Assembly: GCA_029721435.1 (NCBI GenBank)
Contig: CM056577.1
Coordinates: 27,917,719 to 27,981,718, forward strand
Length of the DNA: 64,000 nt
Source of the DNA: Gymnothorax reevesii
Taxonomy: Eukaryota; Chordata; Actinopteri; Anguilliformes; Muraenidae
Reading direction: 5' to 3'
The translations under genes were made by a program, and so were the position numbers. Numbering within the stretch: the stretch's first letter is position 1; the number at the start of each line of letters is the position of its first letter. Below the pieces are notes generated by a model, which was not told where the DNA came from, did not search any database, and worked only from the letters and a program-made list of their open reading frames with translations. Of the stretch, positions 45,276 through 57,166 are shown in pieces.

Positions 45276-46382
45276 GTTGAACAAGTGTATGCGTTAGTCA
45301 TAATAGTTATTAAAACTGTGGTTCAGTTTAAATGTCTGCGTAGTTAAAAACTAAAAGATATCAAAAGGACTCACTGTGCACTATTTTGAAATCCCGGTTT
45401 AGCATTAAAGGAACAAAGTTAAATAATTGAAAAAGTTGGGAAGATATTAGAAAGTGAAATATTGTGTCATTGCGAAAAGTAAGCTGAACATTATAAAAGC
45501 GGAATGAGGTTTCTGGCTGAAAGTGTGAAAGAGAAGTGAGAGTTGAAAAATGGCTGAAAACCACTGAAAATGAATGAGTTCACAGGGTTTTGGTCCTATT
45601 AAGGCCAGCTTACACCAAAGCAACCAGACAAGACGGCGTATCGTTTCTATAGCAACGACTCTATTTATGACTCCCTGTTTCTCAAAATGCCTACTTTTCT
45701 GTTCATTGCTGGCTGGATAATTTGGGCCATCTTCAATTATGAATAGGAGTGTGTGTATTGCAAGGCTTGTGTGCAAGAATCGCCTGCTTCTGACAACTTG
45801 ATAAGATGATCCTCCCTTTCCTCAATCCGTTTCGTTCAGCTGACAGTTTGTCGGCGACTGGAACATCTGACTTCATTACCAGCAGATTTGCTCTAGATGC
45901 AGGTGATGCAGGTACATTCTGAACCCAGCCACCAGCGCCTTGACCAGTTGAGTTGCCAGTGACATCATCAGCCAGCTTGAATCAAGCTGCGACGGGCAGT
46001 TCCCACCCATGCAACATTTCCAAGGTACGTTCGACTGCTGTTTTGTTTCCCAGCTAATTTCTGATCTGAAGTAGCCTTAGTCGGACGAAAAGAAACTAAA
46101 AGGTCACTGCTGAGTCATATTGCTTCAAAATGGCATAGCAACAGAGAGGAAATCAGACATCGCATGCATTTTTAGATGCAGCGTGTGCAGAAAAATTAGG
46201 CCCAGAGTGTCCAATGGTGCAACAAATACAAAAACGCTGTTTTGGACAGTATATCACACGATAGTCATCATGCAACATCACAAGCTATGAGTCCATTAAG
46301 AAAATCTTATCATCTTATTGATTATTATCTTATTCAATTTACTTTATTTAGGGTAATGTTAGAAAATAGATGAAAATGTTGT
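45276..46382. other. Unannotated
   Basis: No gene recognised. Confidence 0.4.
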
Positions 46383-46500
46383 TGAACCCCATTTCTGAAA
46401 AAGTTAGGACATTTTGAAAAACTGCCTATAAAAAAATACAAAATTGTTCTGTAGCTCATGCTGGACCAGTATTGAATTGAGAATAGGGCAAAAACAAGAT
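46383..46500 (+). repeat. Solo Tc1-like terminal-repeat fragment
   Basis: 'gaaccccatttctgaaaaag' followed by 'ttaggaca' resembles the left end of the 43670-type Tc1 family; only one end is present. Confidence 0.5.
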
Positions 46501-46928
46501 ATTTAGGGCTGTAATTTCTTGGTGCACCACAGGGTGGCGCAGCTCACACAGTGGTAATTTCACCCGGAGCAGCCCGCAGAGTAGTAATTTTGTGGGGTGC
46601 AACACCGTGCGCAGCCACTTTGGCAATTTGGTAGACGGACGTGCACCAAGATGGGTGTGGCGGCATAGTAGGGGGAGGTGTCACAATTTCATCATGACAG
46701 TGACAATTTTGTGGATATATGCTGAAAGTGCGAATAAAGCTCACAAGCTCCAACCTGCTTTACTTTCTGTCCAGTGGTAATTTAGCTGACAGGCGCACAG
46801 TGTGCACGTCACCGAAACCTCACTGGCAGGTTTTCAGAATGTCAGGTACATTTCAACGCAATAAATAATTACAGCAACCACTATTTAATACAACTATCTC
46901 AATCAGCACATATTAGTATCTATATCGA
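46501..46928. other. Unannotated, short 'gtaattt' repeats
   Basis: 'gtaatttc', 'gtaatttt', 'gcaatttg' and 'acaatttt' recur every 30-60 bases; may be part of a Harbinger element's non-coding region. Confidence 0.3.
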
Positions 46929-47189
46929 TTGTCCATGTTAGATCAAAGGCGGTTGGCACACGTAATGGAAACTCGACCTGACAGCTCTCATAGTGTCAGT
47001 GCATTCTCTGTGGCATGTTGCGTGCTACACAACGTAGCTGTACGCCATGGATGTCACTTTGACCTCACGCAGGAGACATTACAGGACTTGAGACGGAGAG
47101 AGGCTAAACTGAATGCGCCGTAGCAGCAGGGAGAGCAGCAGCGCGCACGGGAGAGGAGAGACCGCCTGGCTCCACAGCTCTGTTCTTAA
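46929..47189 (+). pseudogene. Harbinger (HARBI1-like) nuclease C-terminal remnant
   Basis: Frame reads DSSHSVSAFSVACCVLHNVA then VRHG, the strongly conserved end of PIF/Harbinger DDE nucleases (pattern I-x-A-C-x-V-L-H-N). After a TAG at 47121 the same frame goes on with a Gln/Arg-rich tail to TAA at 47187-47189. The catalytic domain upstream is not found, so this is a 3' remnant. Harbinger nucleases need a second Myb-like protein, which I do not see here. Confidence 0.65.
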
Positions 47190-47439
47190 CACTAGAACCA
47201 CGGCTGCCGCTTTTTATGCAACACTGATGTTAGTAATGCATGGTATTCCTGTCAGTAAAAGATATTAGTCCATTCGCCCATGATTATTTCTAAATATGTG
47301 TTTTCTATGTTATGTCAAAGTTTTGAAGTTCTGTTATAAAATGTACGTGAGTTTCGATATTAAATTACTTTGAGAGCCGTAGCCGCTTTTTTGCAGCAGT
47401 GGCTTTAACTGCAAATACCCCTGTTTGCAACATACGAGT
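47190..47439. other. Unannotated
   Basis: Nothing recognised. Confidence 0.4.
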
Positions 47440-47475
47440 GAAAGAGAGTGAGTGAGTGAGAGAGAGAGAGAGAGA
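47440..47475. repeat. (GA)n-rich microsatellite
   Basis: AGTG and GA units in a row. Confidence 0.9.
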
Positions 47476-49354
47476 TGTGTGTGCATGTGGGCGCGTGAGA
47501 GCATGTGTAGGCTATGTATCCTTCAGCTGCCTTCACACCGGACGTGAAACAAATTTTTCGCACAACTGATGACATTAAAAATGCATGCACCTCGCGCAGG
47601 ATTACGTCAGTTGGTTAGTTCAAGAGCAACTTTGTTTTTTTCCGAGCAGATAAAGTGCTGTAATTTTTTTAAATATAGCAGACAATTGAAATGCTGTATT
47701 ATTTTCAGGTAGGACTTCTTTTAGGCCGCGAAAATACGCTGTTTCTGAGTTTTCACAACAGTGTATCACCAAAATTTCCACCCTGCATTATGCCCTGGTG
47801 CGGCTGCCTGGAGATCAGAGAGCTTTCTACTGCATCTAATGTAAGTAGTGGCAATTTGTAGCTCATACAACCCCACTTCAAAAAAAGTGAACTATCCCTT
47901 TAACAGAGATGCCGAGTCTCACGCATTCGGCGTAGGTCTCACACATTTTTTAGGCTTATTCACTGTGGTCCGCAATTATTCATTGCAGGCTTAATGAGAT
48001 TCTCACAAGGTATTAAATTCCTTCTGCATTTCAGTTTCACTCGCGTAAAGGTTGACCTCACCACAAGTAACACGGAATGCGATTATGACTACCGACTTCT
48101 CATGCTTCTCTTTACCCAGGGATTGGAAATAGTGCTTGTGTTTCACCATCATTTAAATTGTTTTAATGAGATAAACCACTTGAAATGTCTTTATGGAATT
48201 CCATTGCTTCCAATCCCTTTGTAAAGACAAGCCTTTAGACAAGAATTCCCGAGTCATAATTGATTTCCGTGTCTCTAGTGGGGAAATCCACCGTAATGCA
48301 CGTGAAACTGAATAACGTGATGCACAACGACTTAAATTCCGCGAGTGAATTTCTTCAGTGTGCGTTGATTGAATAATTGCTGTGTTAACTTGACTAAGGC
48401 TTATGACCCCCTGATAAGATAATTGCTTGGACATTGGCTGTTATAAGGAACGTCGATGAATGTCCGTATACCTTATCAAATTACTCTCTGGTTTCCTCAA
48501 TTCATTGTACCCTGGTTGAGCATATTTGCAGCCAACCGAATTTTTTGAGTCATATGCCTAACAACAACGTTGATAAAAGGCTAGTTAACTCTGGCTACTC
48601 CTTTCCTCAGCTTCATCTTTGCCCTGGTCCCGTGTTTTAAATATTATGCAGGTAAGAAGTATTGTCGCTGAATGTCAATTACAAGTAACTAGCTTGTCAG
48701 CCACCATGTTAATTTTTTTAACTACAAAATCAATGCAGTCCCCGCAATGGTAAGGGTACCAAGGTAGCTCGCTGCTGACCATTTTCAATCGCTGGCGCTT
48801 TGTTGTTCGTCAGCAGTCTATTCAATCAGTGGGACGGCTAATTAGCTAGCTAGCACGGGAAAGCGATTTTTTTTCTATTTAAGTTACAAATTTGCGTTTC
48901 TATGTTCATTTATGCATGAAACATTTTATTACAGCCCTTCAAATGAATATTGCTGCAAAAGGCAGGAGAATATAACTCTGTAGGTTTGTTGATATAAGTG
49001 CTTTCTGTAATATTCTTGTGTCGTAAATTGTAATTATCTTGTGAGATTTATCACCAATGAAAAGTACACTCATTTCACAACTGTTTCAAATCTTTTTGTT
49101 TTAATTCGTTTTGGCATTCATTAAAAGCTTATTATGCAGATCTTCATGATGTAATTCTACATGGCAGCTTAGCCTGTATAGCTAAGTAAATGAGCGACCA
49201 AGAAAGACTATTAGATCTACAGCAACTTGCCACAAAGGAAAAAATTAGATATCAGTTTCTGTGCCACCCCTATGTGAGCAGTGGCCTCAGTCTGGCCACC
49301 CCAATGAAAATTGCTTGGCTCCGCCACTATCTATAATACTAACCCATGTGTTCA
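47476..49354. other. Unannotated
   Basis: No gene. 'ctgccttcacaccggacg' at about 47528 and 'ttggctccgccac' at about 49315 resemble ends of common fish MITE/hAT elements, but no partner ends were found. Confidence 0.35.
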
Positions 49355-49430
49355 AGGTACTCATGCCATGGGCACTAACACACCCCCATAGCATGACCGA
49401 TGCGTGCTTTAAACTTCACATCATGTATAT
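49355..49430 (-). pseudogene. Tc1-like transposase fragment
   Basis: Reverse strand shares 'tatgggggtgtgttagtgcc' then 'catggcatg' with the transposase gene of the family at 1234/53548. Only this short core piece is evident. Confidence 0.55.
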
Positions 49431-49703
49431 AATGACCAGGAGTGTACAGCTAAACACAACTTTCATTGTTTCTAATAATCAGTTTGTATGGTTGACTGGT
49501 CAGACAACTGCACCAGTATTTTCAGTGGGTATCAGTCAATTTTGGATGAGTTGAAGCCCAGAAGATTGCAACATTCGTACGCTTTTGACGTGTGGTTTCT
49601 CAGGTTGTAAAGGTCTTCCCTTGCATTTGTGGATGTAATAGTGAATAATAAATGTTGTTTTCCGACAGAGGTTTTTTTTTAGTCTCAGCTCATGTGGCTA
49701 TAT
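49431..49703. other. Unannotated
   Basis: Nothing recognised. Confidence 0.4.
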
Positions 49704-50639
49704 CAGTGGCAGTGGCAGTGCCAGAACTGGTAAATTGACGGACACAGAATATTCCTTTACTACAACAATTATTCCTGGCTAGTTCTTAATCAGTTTCCTT
49801 TATTGACACGTTTTCCAGTTACAGCAATAATACATTGGCAATTGAAGACACGGCTTTTCTCCCCGTGCCATCAAACAGCGATGAAATAATGGATTAAATT
49901 CAGTACAGAAAATAATTTACTTATGAATAGGCCTATGATTTACGAAAGACAAAGTACCCTGAAACTTCTGCGTGACCTTTTCCGCATATCAGGCGATTAA
50001 ACTTGAGCTTCATGATCGTTTAAATTGCTTAAATGAAATAAAAGACCACTTGAAACATCTCTATAGAATTTCATAGCTTCCAACCCTTGAGTAAAGAAAA
50101 GCAAGAAACGCCCGGTGTCATACTTAGTTTCCATCTTATAAATGGTGAAATATAACGCACGTGAAACTGAAATACTTCCTTGCATCTCTAAATAATGCAT
50201 CTCTCAAATAGCATTGATTGAATATTGACTGACAAATGAAATTGGATTTCACTTTTCACTCTCAGTACAAAGTGGTTTGATTACAAAGTGGGACTCGGCA
50301 AGTAAACATAATACTGTTTGCCTAATTAAAATTTTTCAATCTTCACTTTAGTTATGAAGCGAAAGATTGCAGACTATGGCGTGAGAGTCACGCTAGATGC
50401 GCAAGAGTCGACGGGCATGCAACTTTGAAGAATGCTGATTCAAATCCGCCAAATTAGGCTTCCAAATGAATGATTGTCATCTTACCTAAACAAAGAGAAT
50501 TAGCAGCACCTGTTAGTGCGCAGTGTCCTCAGAGTGAATCTATTGTTAATTATGAAAATGGGAGCAAGTCCGGTGGACTAATGATTGTTTCAGAGGGACG
50601 TTCTATGGCCCCCAATTTCCAGTTCTGGTGCCGCTACTA
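49704..50639. mobile_element. hAT-like foldback element, longest copy
   Basis: The ends are CAGTGGCAGTGGCAGTGCCA (GGCAGT apparently doubled) and, reversed, TAGTAGCGGCACCAGAACTG. Flanks GGCTATAT and GGTTATAA match at 6 of 8, a possible aged target duplication. Inside, 'ttattcctggctagttctta', 'ggcaattgaagacacggctt' and 'aggcctatgatttac' link it to the other copies. 936 bp, no transposase seen. Confidence 0.75.
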
Positions 50640-53547
50640 GGTTATAACCATACAAAAGCATGTTGGTTTTCGATGCAGTGTCATCTGAAGGATCGAAAAT
50701 CAGATGCAAGAATCTTTTAAATATATTATTTACTGCAAAGGGTGTTGTTTAGCTGTTTTCTCAAAGATTATTCAATCACAATGTGGAAAGCCTCAACCAC
50801 TTGTTGCCTGAAACAAATTGGTCTTTTGTGGATACTCCTTTTATAACCAAGCACAATAGCAACACCTGTACACCGGTTTTTTTATCAATCCAACACTTTC
50901 CGAGTTATATATTACCCGTGGCAACCTTTTTGAAATATGTCGTAGGGAACAAATTTAGTATGAGCATGTATATCCAACAAATAAGTTGAATTGTTTTCAT
51001 CTTGTACTGTTTTCAATTTAGCGCAAGTCAAATTGATTCACAAATCACTGTTTTATTTATTTTATTTTTTTTACTTGAATGTTCTATGCTGTCCCATCAT
51101 TTTTGTTAATTTTGCTAAACAAAGAAAGTCATTTGTTGCATTGAAAATTGACATTTAATGAGTGAGTGCTGCTGCTAATGGAAAAGGGATTTGTGGTCTA
51201 TTTATGTTTTCTTTCCCAGATACTGCAAGACATCAGTCTATGCTGTCTGGTGATTTCAGAGCCTTAATGGTAAATTGCATTTCACTTTCTCCTTTTAATG
51301 CTACACAAGCTTTTAACTCAGCAGGTTGTTGTCTTGTCAAACATAGCGATTCCGGGGCGATATATGATTTAGTCGTACACATAAAACTACAATAGTACTT
51401 ACAGGTGTAATTCTGCAAGTACAATGTCTATGTGATGGAGAAAACAGTTGAGCCCAGAATCTGCTCATAACTATCAACAGGCGGATGAGTAAGCTCAAAA
51501 TCACCAAAGCATAATGACAGTCAACTAGCATTGTTAACTAGGATTCGAAAATACGTTTTCAGGGTGCGCATTTTGTATGCATATCCTTGCATCTTATTTG
51601 CGATGTATTCTATCTTAATTATGCACTGACAGCTGTAGTGTCTATATCTGTGGAGTGAGAGTTTGAGAGAGCTGTGTCTTTGGGACATTTGCTTGCTTTT
51701 TCACTCTTGCAGACAGCAATATACCCACAAACTCATTCTGTATTGCAGCAAGGCTTGCGTGAGTAAGGTGATGCATGGGATTATTATGAGGTTTTTTTTT
51801 TTTTTTTCCTCCTCTCAAACTGCATTAATTTGATACAGCAAGCTATCGCATTTCAGTGTCCTGGGATCTCCAATTACGGCCCTGATATGCTCTGAATGGG
51901 AGAGGTGTTTTCCCCAAAGGTAGGCTCGACAGCTTGAGTAATTGCAGATATTTCGCGAGAAGAATAACATCAAAATTTGAGCATTTCCCAAATTAATCAA
52001 CCGAAACAGAAACAAATAGAGTATGAAACGTACAAACAAACGAACGAGAAAGACAATATCATCTGAGGTGGGAGCTCGGGAATACCACCCATTTGTCAAC
52101 ATGAGCTGCACACCACAGGATTAGAACAGCTCGGGCAAACAAGACTGAGAACTAGGGTTGCATAATTGTGAAAGGACGAGAATGTTCTGGAATTGCATCC
52201 TAGATTCAGCCTCTCTGTGTGGGTTTGCGTCATCTTTCTTCGTCCACGAAAGCAGGCATCCAGTCAAAACACTTGCAGAACAGAGCTGTGGACATGTTAT
52301 AGAGCTATATCCCAGCCTCTCGTATGGATCCTCGTGCTCGATGTAGGCCTCTAGCCCTGCTGAATTAATGAATGAGCAGTGTTTGATGCAGTACGGACAG
52401 AAGTAAAACTGAAAACAAAGGGAATGGACAGAGGATCATTGTGAATTGCAATTGTAGTATCATGTAACTGTACATCAGATATCAATAGTCAATAAATTAG
52501 GAGTCTGATCATTGAAAGAGTCATGCAGCCAAGAATAGAGAGGAAGTTAAGCATCTCTCCGATGCCAAAGCTACAGCTGTTAACTAAATGTCCAGACACC
52601 TTTTGGGCCAAAATTTGTCACTTTTTTCGTTCCAGTGATTACAGAATTGGCCAAAAATGGATGTAGCTTTCCTTTGGCATCTTTCTGTAGTACGAATTAA
52701 GGCCCTGAGTTTCCTGCTTGTTTATTGTCGTGCTTTCAGAAGTGCTGGTGATCTGTTCTTCTCTGCTGGTAAGAGGATGTGCAAAATCTTTCCAGGGATA
52801 ATTACGGCGCTGGGATGATTTATTTCTGTCGATCGAGGGAGGAGAGAGGGCTGAAAGGTGGCGAAAAAATCTCATAATCTACCCAAAATATGTTTTTTTT
52901 TCTAAATTGCTTTTGTACCAAAAAATAATTTTTTTTTTCAGCAACAGCTATCGTGTGGCTAATTACACCAAAGTCTGGAGGTAATTAATTCTATTGGACC
53001 AGTTAATCGATTCGTGATGAAAAGAGATTAAACTGATAGTCACTCTCCACGTTCATTGGTGAACCGGTCCTCGCCCTTTCAGCAGAATTGCTCTGGGAAA
53101 TAATAATTTCAAATTAATTTCTGCCGCTTCCCTTCCCGGCAGCCTCCCATAATAATAAATGCAAAATGCCTTTCATGTGAAATCATTGCGGCATTGTGAA
53201 ATACTTTATTTTTTTTCTCATACGTGTGCCACTTTCACATGGTAATGCATCCTGATTCAGGTTATTGTGTAGCATCTGATTAGCATTTAGACTGTTGTGA
53301 AGCCATTTTCTAAGGCTAATTGTCTTTAGGGGATTTTTGGACAAATTTATTTTTTTCCCTCAAACAAAGAGTCCTTTTTTCAGGCAGCTCCTGCATTAAT
53401 ATTGCTTTATTCTGGCTTTACAACACTTTCATTCACACTGAAGTAGCAAGAGATGGTCATGATTGCCAATTTGGGCAAATATTGATCTTAAAATATTCTC
53501 AGCAGTTTTGTTGACCATAGTAATCAATCATAATACCGATTAATTAA
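50640..53547. other. No gene; possible conserved non-coding DNA
   Basis: Mostly complex unique sequence. 51830-52110 and 52920-53480 have many TAATTA/ATTA strings (for example 'ggtaattaattctattgg'). Regulatory function is only a guess. Confidence 0.3.
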
Positions 53548-55100
53548 TACAAAACCCAAAACCAGTGAAGTTGGCACGTTGTGTAAATCGTAAATAAATA
53601 CAGTATACAATGATTTGCAAATCCTTTTCAACCTATATTCGATTGAATACACTGCAAAGACAAGTTACTTAATGTTCGAACAGGTAAACTTTGTAATTTT
53701 CTGCAAATATTAGCTCATTTGGAATTTGATGCCTGCAACATGTTTCAAAAAAGCTGGCACAAGTGGCAAAAAAGTCTGAGAGAGTTGAGGAAGGCTCATC
53801 AAACACTTATTTGGAACATCCCACTGGTGAACGGGCTAATTGGGAACAGGTGGGTGCCATGATTGGGTATAAAAGCAGCTTCCCTGAAATGCTCAGTCAT
53901 TCACAAACAAGGATGGGGCGAGGGTCACCACATAGTGAACAAATCCGTGAGCTGATTGTTGAACAGTTTTAAAACAACACTCCTCAACGAGCTATTGCAA
54001 GAAATTTAGGGATTTCATCATCTACGGTCCGTAATATCGTAAAAAGGTTCAGAGAATCTGGAGAAATCACTGCACGTAAGCGTCAAGGCGGAAAACCAAC
54101 ATTGAATGCCCGTGACCTTTGATCCCTCAGGCGGTACTGCATCAAAAACCAACATCAGTGTGTAAAGGACATCACCACATGGGCTCAGGAACACTTCATA
54201 AAACCATTGTCAGTAACTACAGTTTGTCGCTACATCTGCAAGTGCAAGTTAAAACTCTACAATGCAAAGCGAAAGCCATTTATCAACAGCACCCAGAAAT
54301 GCCACCGGCTTCACTGGGCCCAAGCTCATCTAAGATGGACTGATGCAAAGTGGAAAAGTGTTCTGGGGTCTGACGAGTCCACATTTCAAATTGTTTTTGG
54401 AAACTGTGGACGTCGTGTCCTCCCGACCAAAGAGGAAAAGAACCATCTGGACTGTTAAAGGCGCAAAGTTCAAAAGCCAGCAACTGTGATGGTATGGGGT
54501 GTATTAGCGCCCAAGGCATAGGCTACTTGCACATATGTGAAGGCACCATTAATGCTGAAAGGTACATACAGGTTTTGGAGCAACATATGTTGCCATCCAA
54601 GCAACGTCTTTTTCATGGACGCCCCTGCTTATCTCAGCAAGACAATGCCAAGCCACATTCTGCATGTGTTACAACAGCATGGCTCCGTAGTAAAAGAGTG
54701 CGGGCACTAGACTGATCTGCCTGTAGTCCAGACCTGTCTCCCATTGAAAATGTGTGGCGCATTATGAACCGTAAAATACGACAACGGAGACCCCGGACTG
54801 TTGAACAACTTAAGCTGTGCATCAAGCAAGAATGGGAAAGAGTTCCACCTGAAAAGCTTCAAAAATTGGTCTCCTCAGTTCCCAAACGTTTACGGAGTGT
54901 CGTTAAAAGGATAGGCGATGTAACACAGTGGTAAAAAGGCCCCTGTGCCAACTTTTTTGCAATGTGTTGCTGCCTTTAAATTCTAAGTTAATGATTATTT
55001 GCAAAAAAAAAAAATGAAGTTTCAGTTTGAACATTAAACATCTTGTCTTTGCAGTGTATTCAATTGAATATAAGTTGAAAAGGATTTGCTAATCATTGTA
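53548..55100 (+). mobile_element. Tc1/mariner-type element, right end truncated
   Basis: The left end TACAAAACCCAAAACCAGTG is the same as both ends of the copy at 57167. Similarity to that copy continues to about 55100 ('ggatttgctaatcattgta') and then stops, so roughly the last 45-50 bases of the right inverted repeat are missing. The copy retains the whole transposase region. Confidence 0.9.
53913..54934 (+). pseudogene. Tc1-like transposase, several stops and a frameshift
   Basis: Starts MGRGSPH and ends after VTQW at TAA 54932. The helix-turn-helix part ([18 protein letters not shown]), the second catalytic Asp (QQDNAKPH) and the Glu (SPIENVW) are readable; at the first Asp the usual WSDES reads GSDES. 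Breaks: TAA at 53970, TGA at about 54119, TAA at about 54456, a one-base loss in a G run near 54499, and a TGA near 54713. Inactive. Sister copy at 57531. Confidence 0.9.
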
Positions 55101-56189
55101 CCGTAACAAAAATGTTATGGAAGCAACCTATAAATTTACCCCTAGCGCCTGTATTTTTTGAGGGGATCAAAATCTTTTTCTGGTGTAAGAAGCAAGCATC
55201 ATTTTATTAATGCATTGAAATGAATTCATGTAAGCAAAATATGCTGCTAAAAGTTCTTTCACCCAGGCCGCCACACTCATTCAAAGTTAAACAATGACTC
55301 TAAAGTTCATTACCTCCCCAGAAATTAATATATTACACATACTTTTTGCAAATAATTATGAGGAAGAGTTTTATTATCACATTTTTTACATGATGTGCAA
55401 ACCTTAAATCATGAAATTTGGAAGGATATCAGAAAAGAGCTTCTCACATCTTGGAGAAAGAACTTTGAAAATAATAGCTGCTGGTAGTTGACAAATAGCA
55501 TGCCCTAGAATGAATCTACCCAAGTTCCCTAATAGGAAACCATGTTCAATTCCCCCCGGCACTTTGATATTGCTTCCATTAAATGAGCTGGCATTTGAAA
55601 TCTATTAATTTGCGACATCTAACGCCGCCTTGGAATCTTTGCAGTGCTGCGTGTGCAAATCTGAGGCATCTTTTAATGGGTTTGGAATGTCTGCAGTTCA
55701 TTTAATCTGTCGCATTACGTTTGGGATTCAAGCGGACTCTACCGTTTGATCGACACATTGTTTGACGTGTTCGCCTGAAATGATTCTGTTTAGCACTGTC
55801 TTTGTCGGCTGTTTGAGCTGTAAGCCTTCCCAATTTTCTTCCAAGGAATTCATAAAATACCTTTTGAATGTACTCTTTCTTGCATTTAATCTTTATCTCA
55901 GAGCAAACAACATTGGTTGCGGAAGCACAAAGACTCTCTGCTGGACTGCATGTGTTGGAAAGAAATAAGAGATTTAATGCACACTGAGGAATGTGCCACT
56001 TGATGCCATACACACTAAAGCCAAGGGTCAAATCTGTATCGGGGGCCCTTCAAATCTAATGGCAAGTTATTCAGAGAAAATAAAATGCTCTCACAACCTA
56101 AAATCTACAAAATTACATATGAGCAGGGCTAGCCTGAGGCATATGCAAACTATCTGGCTGCTTAGTACCTTGTGGCCAGCAGGGAGCAC
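55101..56189. other. No gene; possible conserved non-coding DNA
   Basis: 55540-55990 is complex and non-repetitive, with 'tccattaaatgagctggcat' and 'ctattaatttgcgaca'. Function unknown. Confidence 0.3.
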
Positions 56190-56688
56190 CCTTAAAAGAA
56201 TGAAAAATTAATAAATAAAAAATAGAAATAAATATTTCGCAGTTTACTTGATCAGCTGTGGCTCATACGAATTGGTAGAAGGACAAATTTATTTTCAACA
56301 GCGAATGACGACGCAAATTATCAATAGTAGTTTGCAAGGCTTCTTTAGCAAGAGGCCACAAGAATCTGTTTTCTACTATCTTAATATAGAAGTAAAGAGT
56401 GCGATGTTGCACAGCTTATTGCTTAATGAGCCTCACTAATCAGTTTGAGAATCTATGCCGTTTCACAAGCTACTTGAGCGTGGAATTTATAAAAACGTAG
56501 GCCTGAGGTAGCGTCGTAATTTATGTGTGAAAGAAAACCCCTCATAATTTCATGGTGCAATGTGTAACAGTGCTATTGAAAATAAATTTGGCTGTCTTTC
56601 TACCAGTACGTATGAGCAACTGCTGATCAAGTAAACTGCGAAATATTTATTTCTATTTTTTATTTATTAATTTTTCATTCTTTTAAGG
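56190..56688. mobile_element. Long-armed inverted repeat (foldback element)
   Basis: About 113-bp arms at 56190-56298 and 56576-56688 match at roughly 90 percent or better (for example 'cttaaaagaatgaaaaatta', 'tatttcgcagtttacttgat', 'ggtagaa.gaca'), with a 277-bp spacer. TTAA occurs near both outer ends, so a TTAA-type MITE is possible. No coding content. Confidence 0.85.
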
Positions 56689-57137
56689 TTTAAGTCAGTA
56701 AGCTTTGAAGGGCGAGGTTTTGGCTTCCCTTTGTTATGGCCGATGAACCGCCAGGGATTAAAATAGAGCTGGTTTAGTTCAAAGAAATGAAAGTGATGTC
56801 CCCAGTTGCTATTGGTTCATCTGTTGATATGACTTTTTCCTGAGTTTTAAAATAGCTGGGTATGAGGCTGGAATTAGCACACTGTTATAAACTTGCACCT
56901 TTTTGCCAGTTATTTTAACTGTAATTTTACGATTAGTTCATAACAGAGGTTCTGAGAATGTTAATTGTAAACCACTGTTACATGCCCACACTCAGCTAAC
57001 AGTTAAAATAACAAGGAGACAGTGCGTTAATTTAATTGATAAATACAATCCATTGACAACAGCACAGTGACACCAAGTAGTTCGGATTTCCATGAATGGA
57101 TCAATGCCGCCATCTATCATTAGCTAAATGATGACTA
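56689..57137. other. Unannotated
   Basis: Nothing recognised. Confidence 0.4.
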
Positions 57138-57166
57138 TAATAATAATACTTATTATTATTATTATT

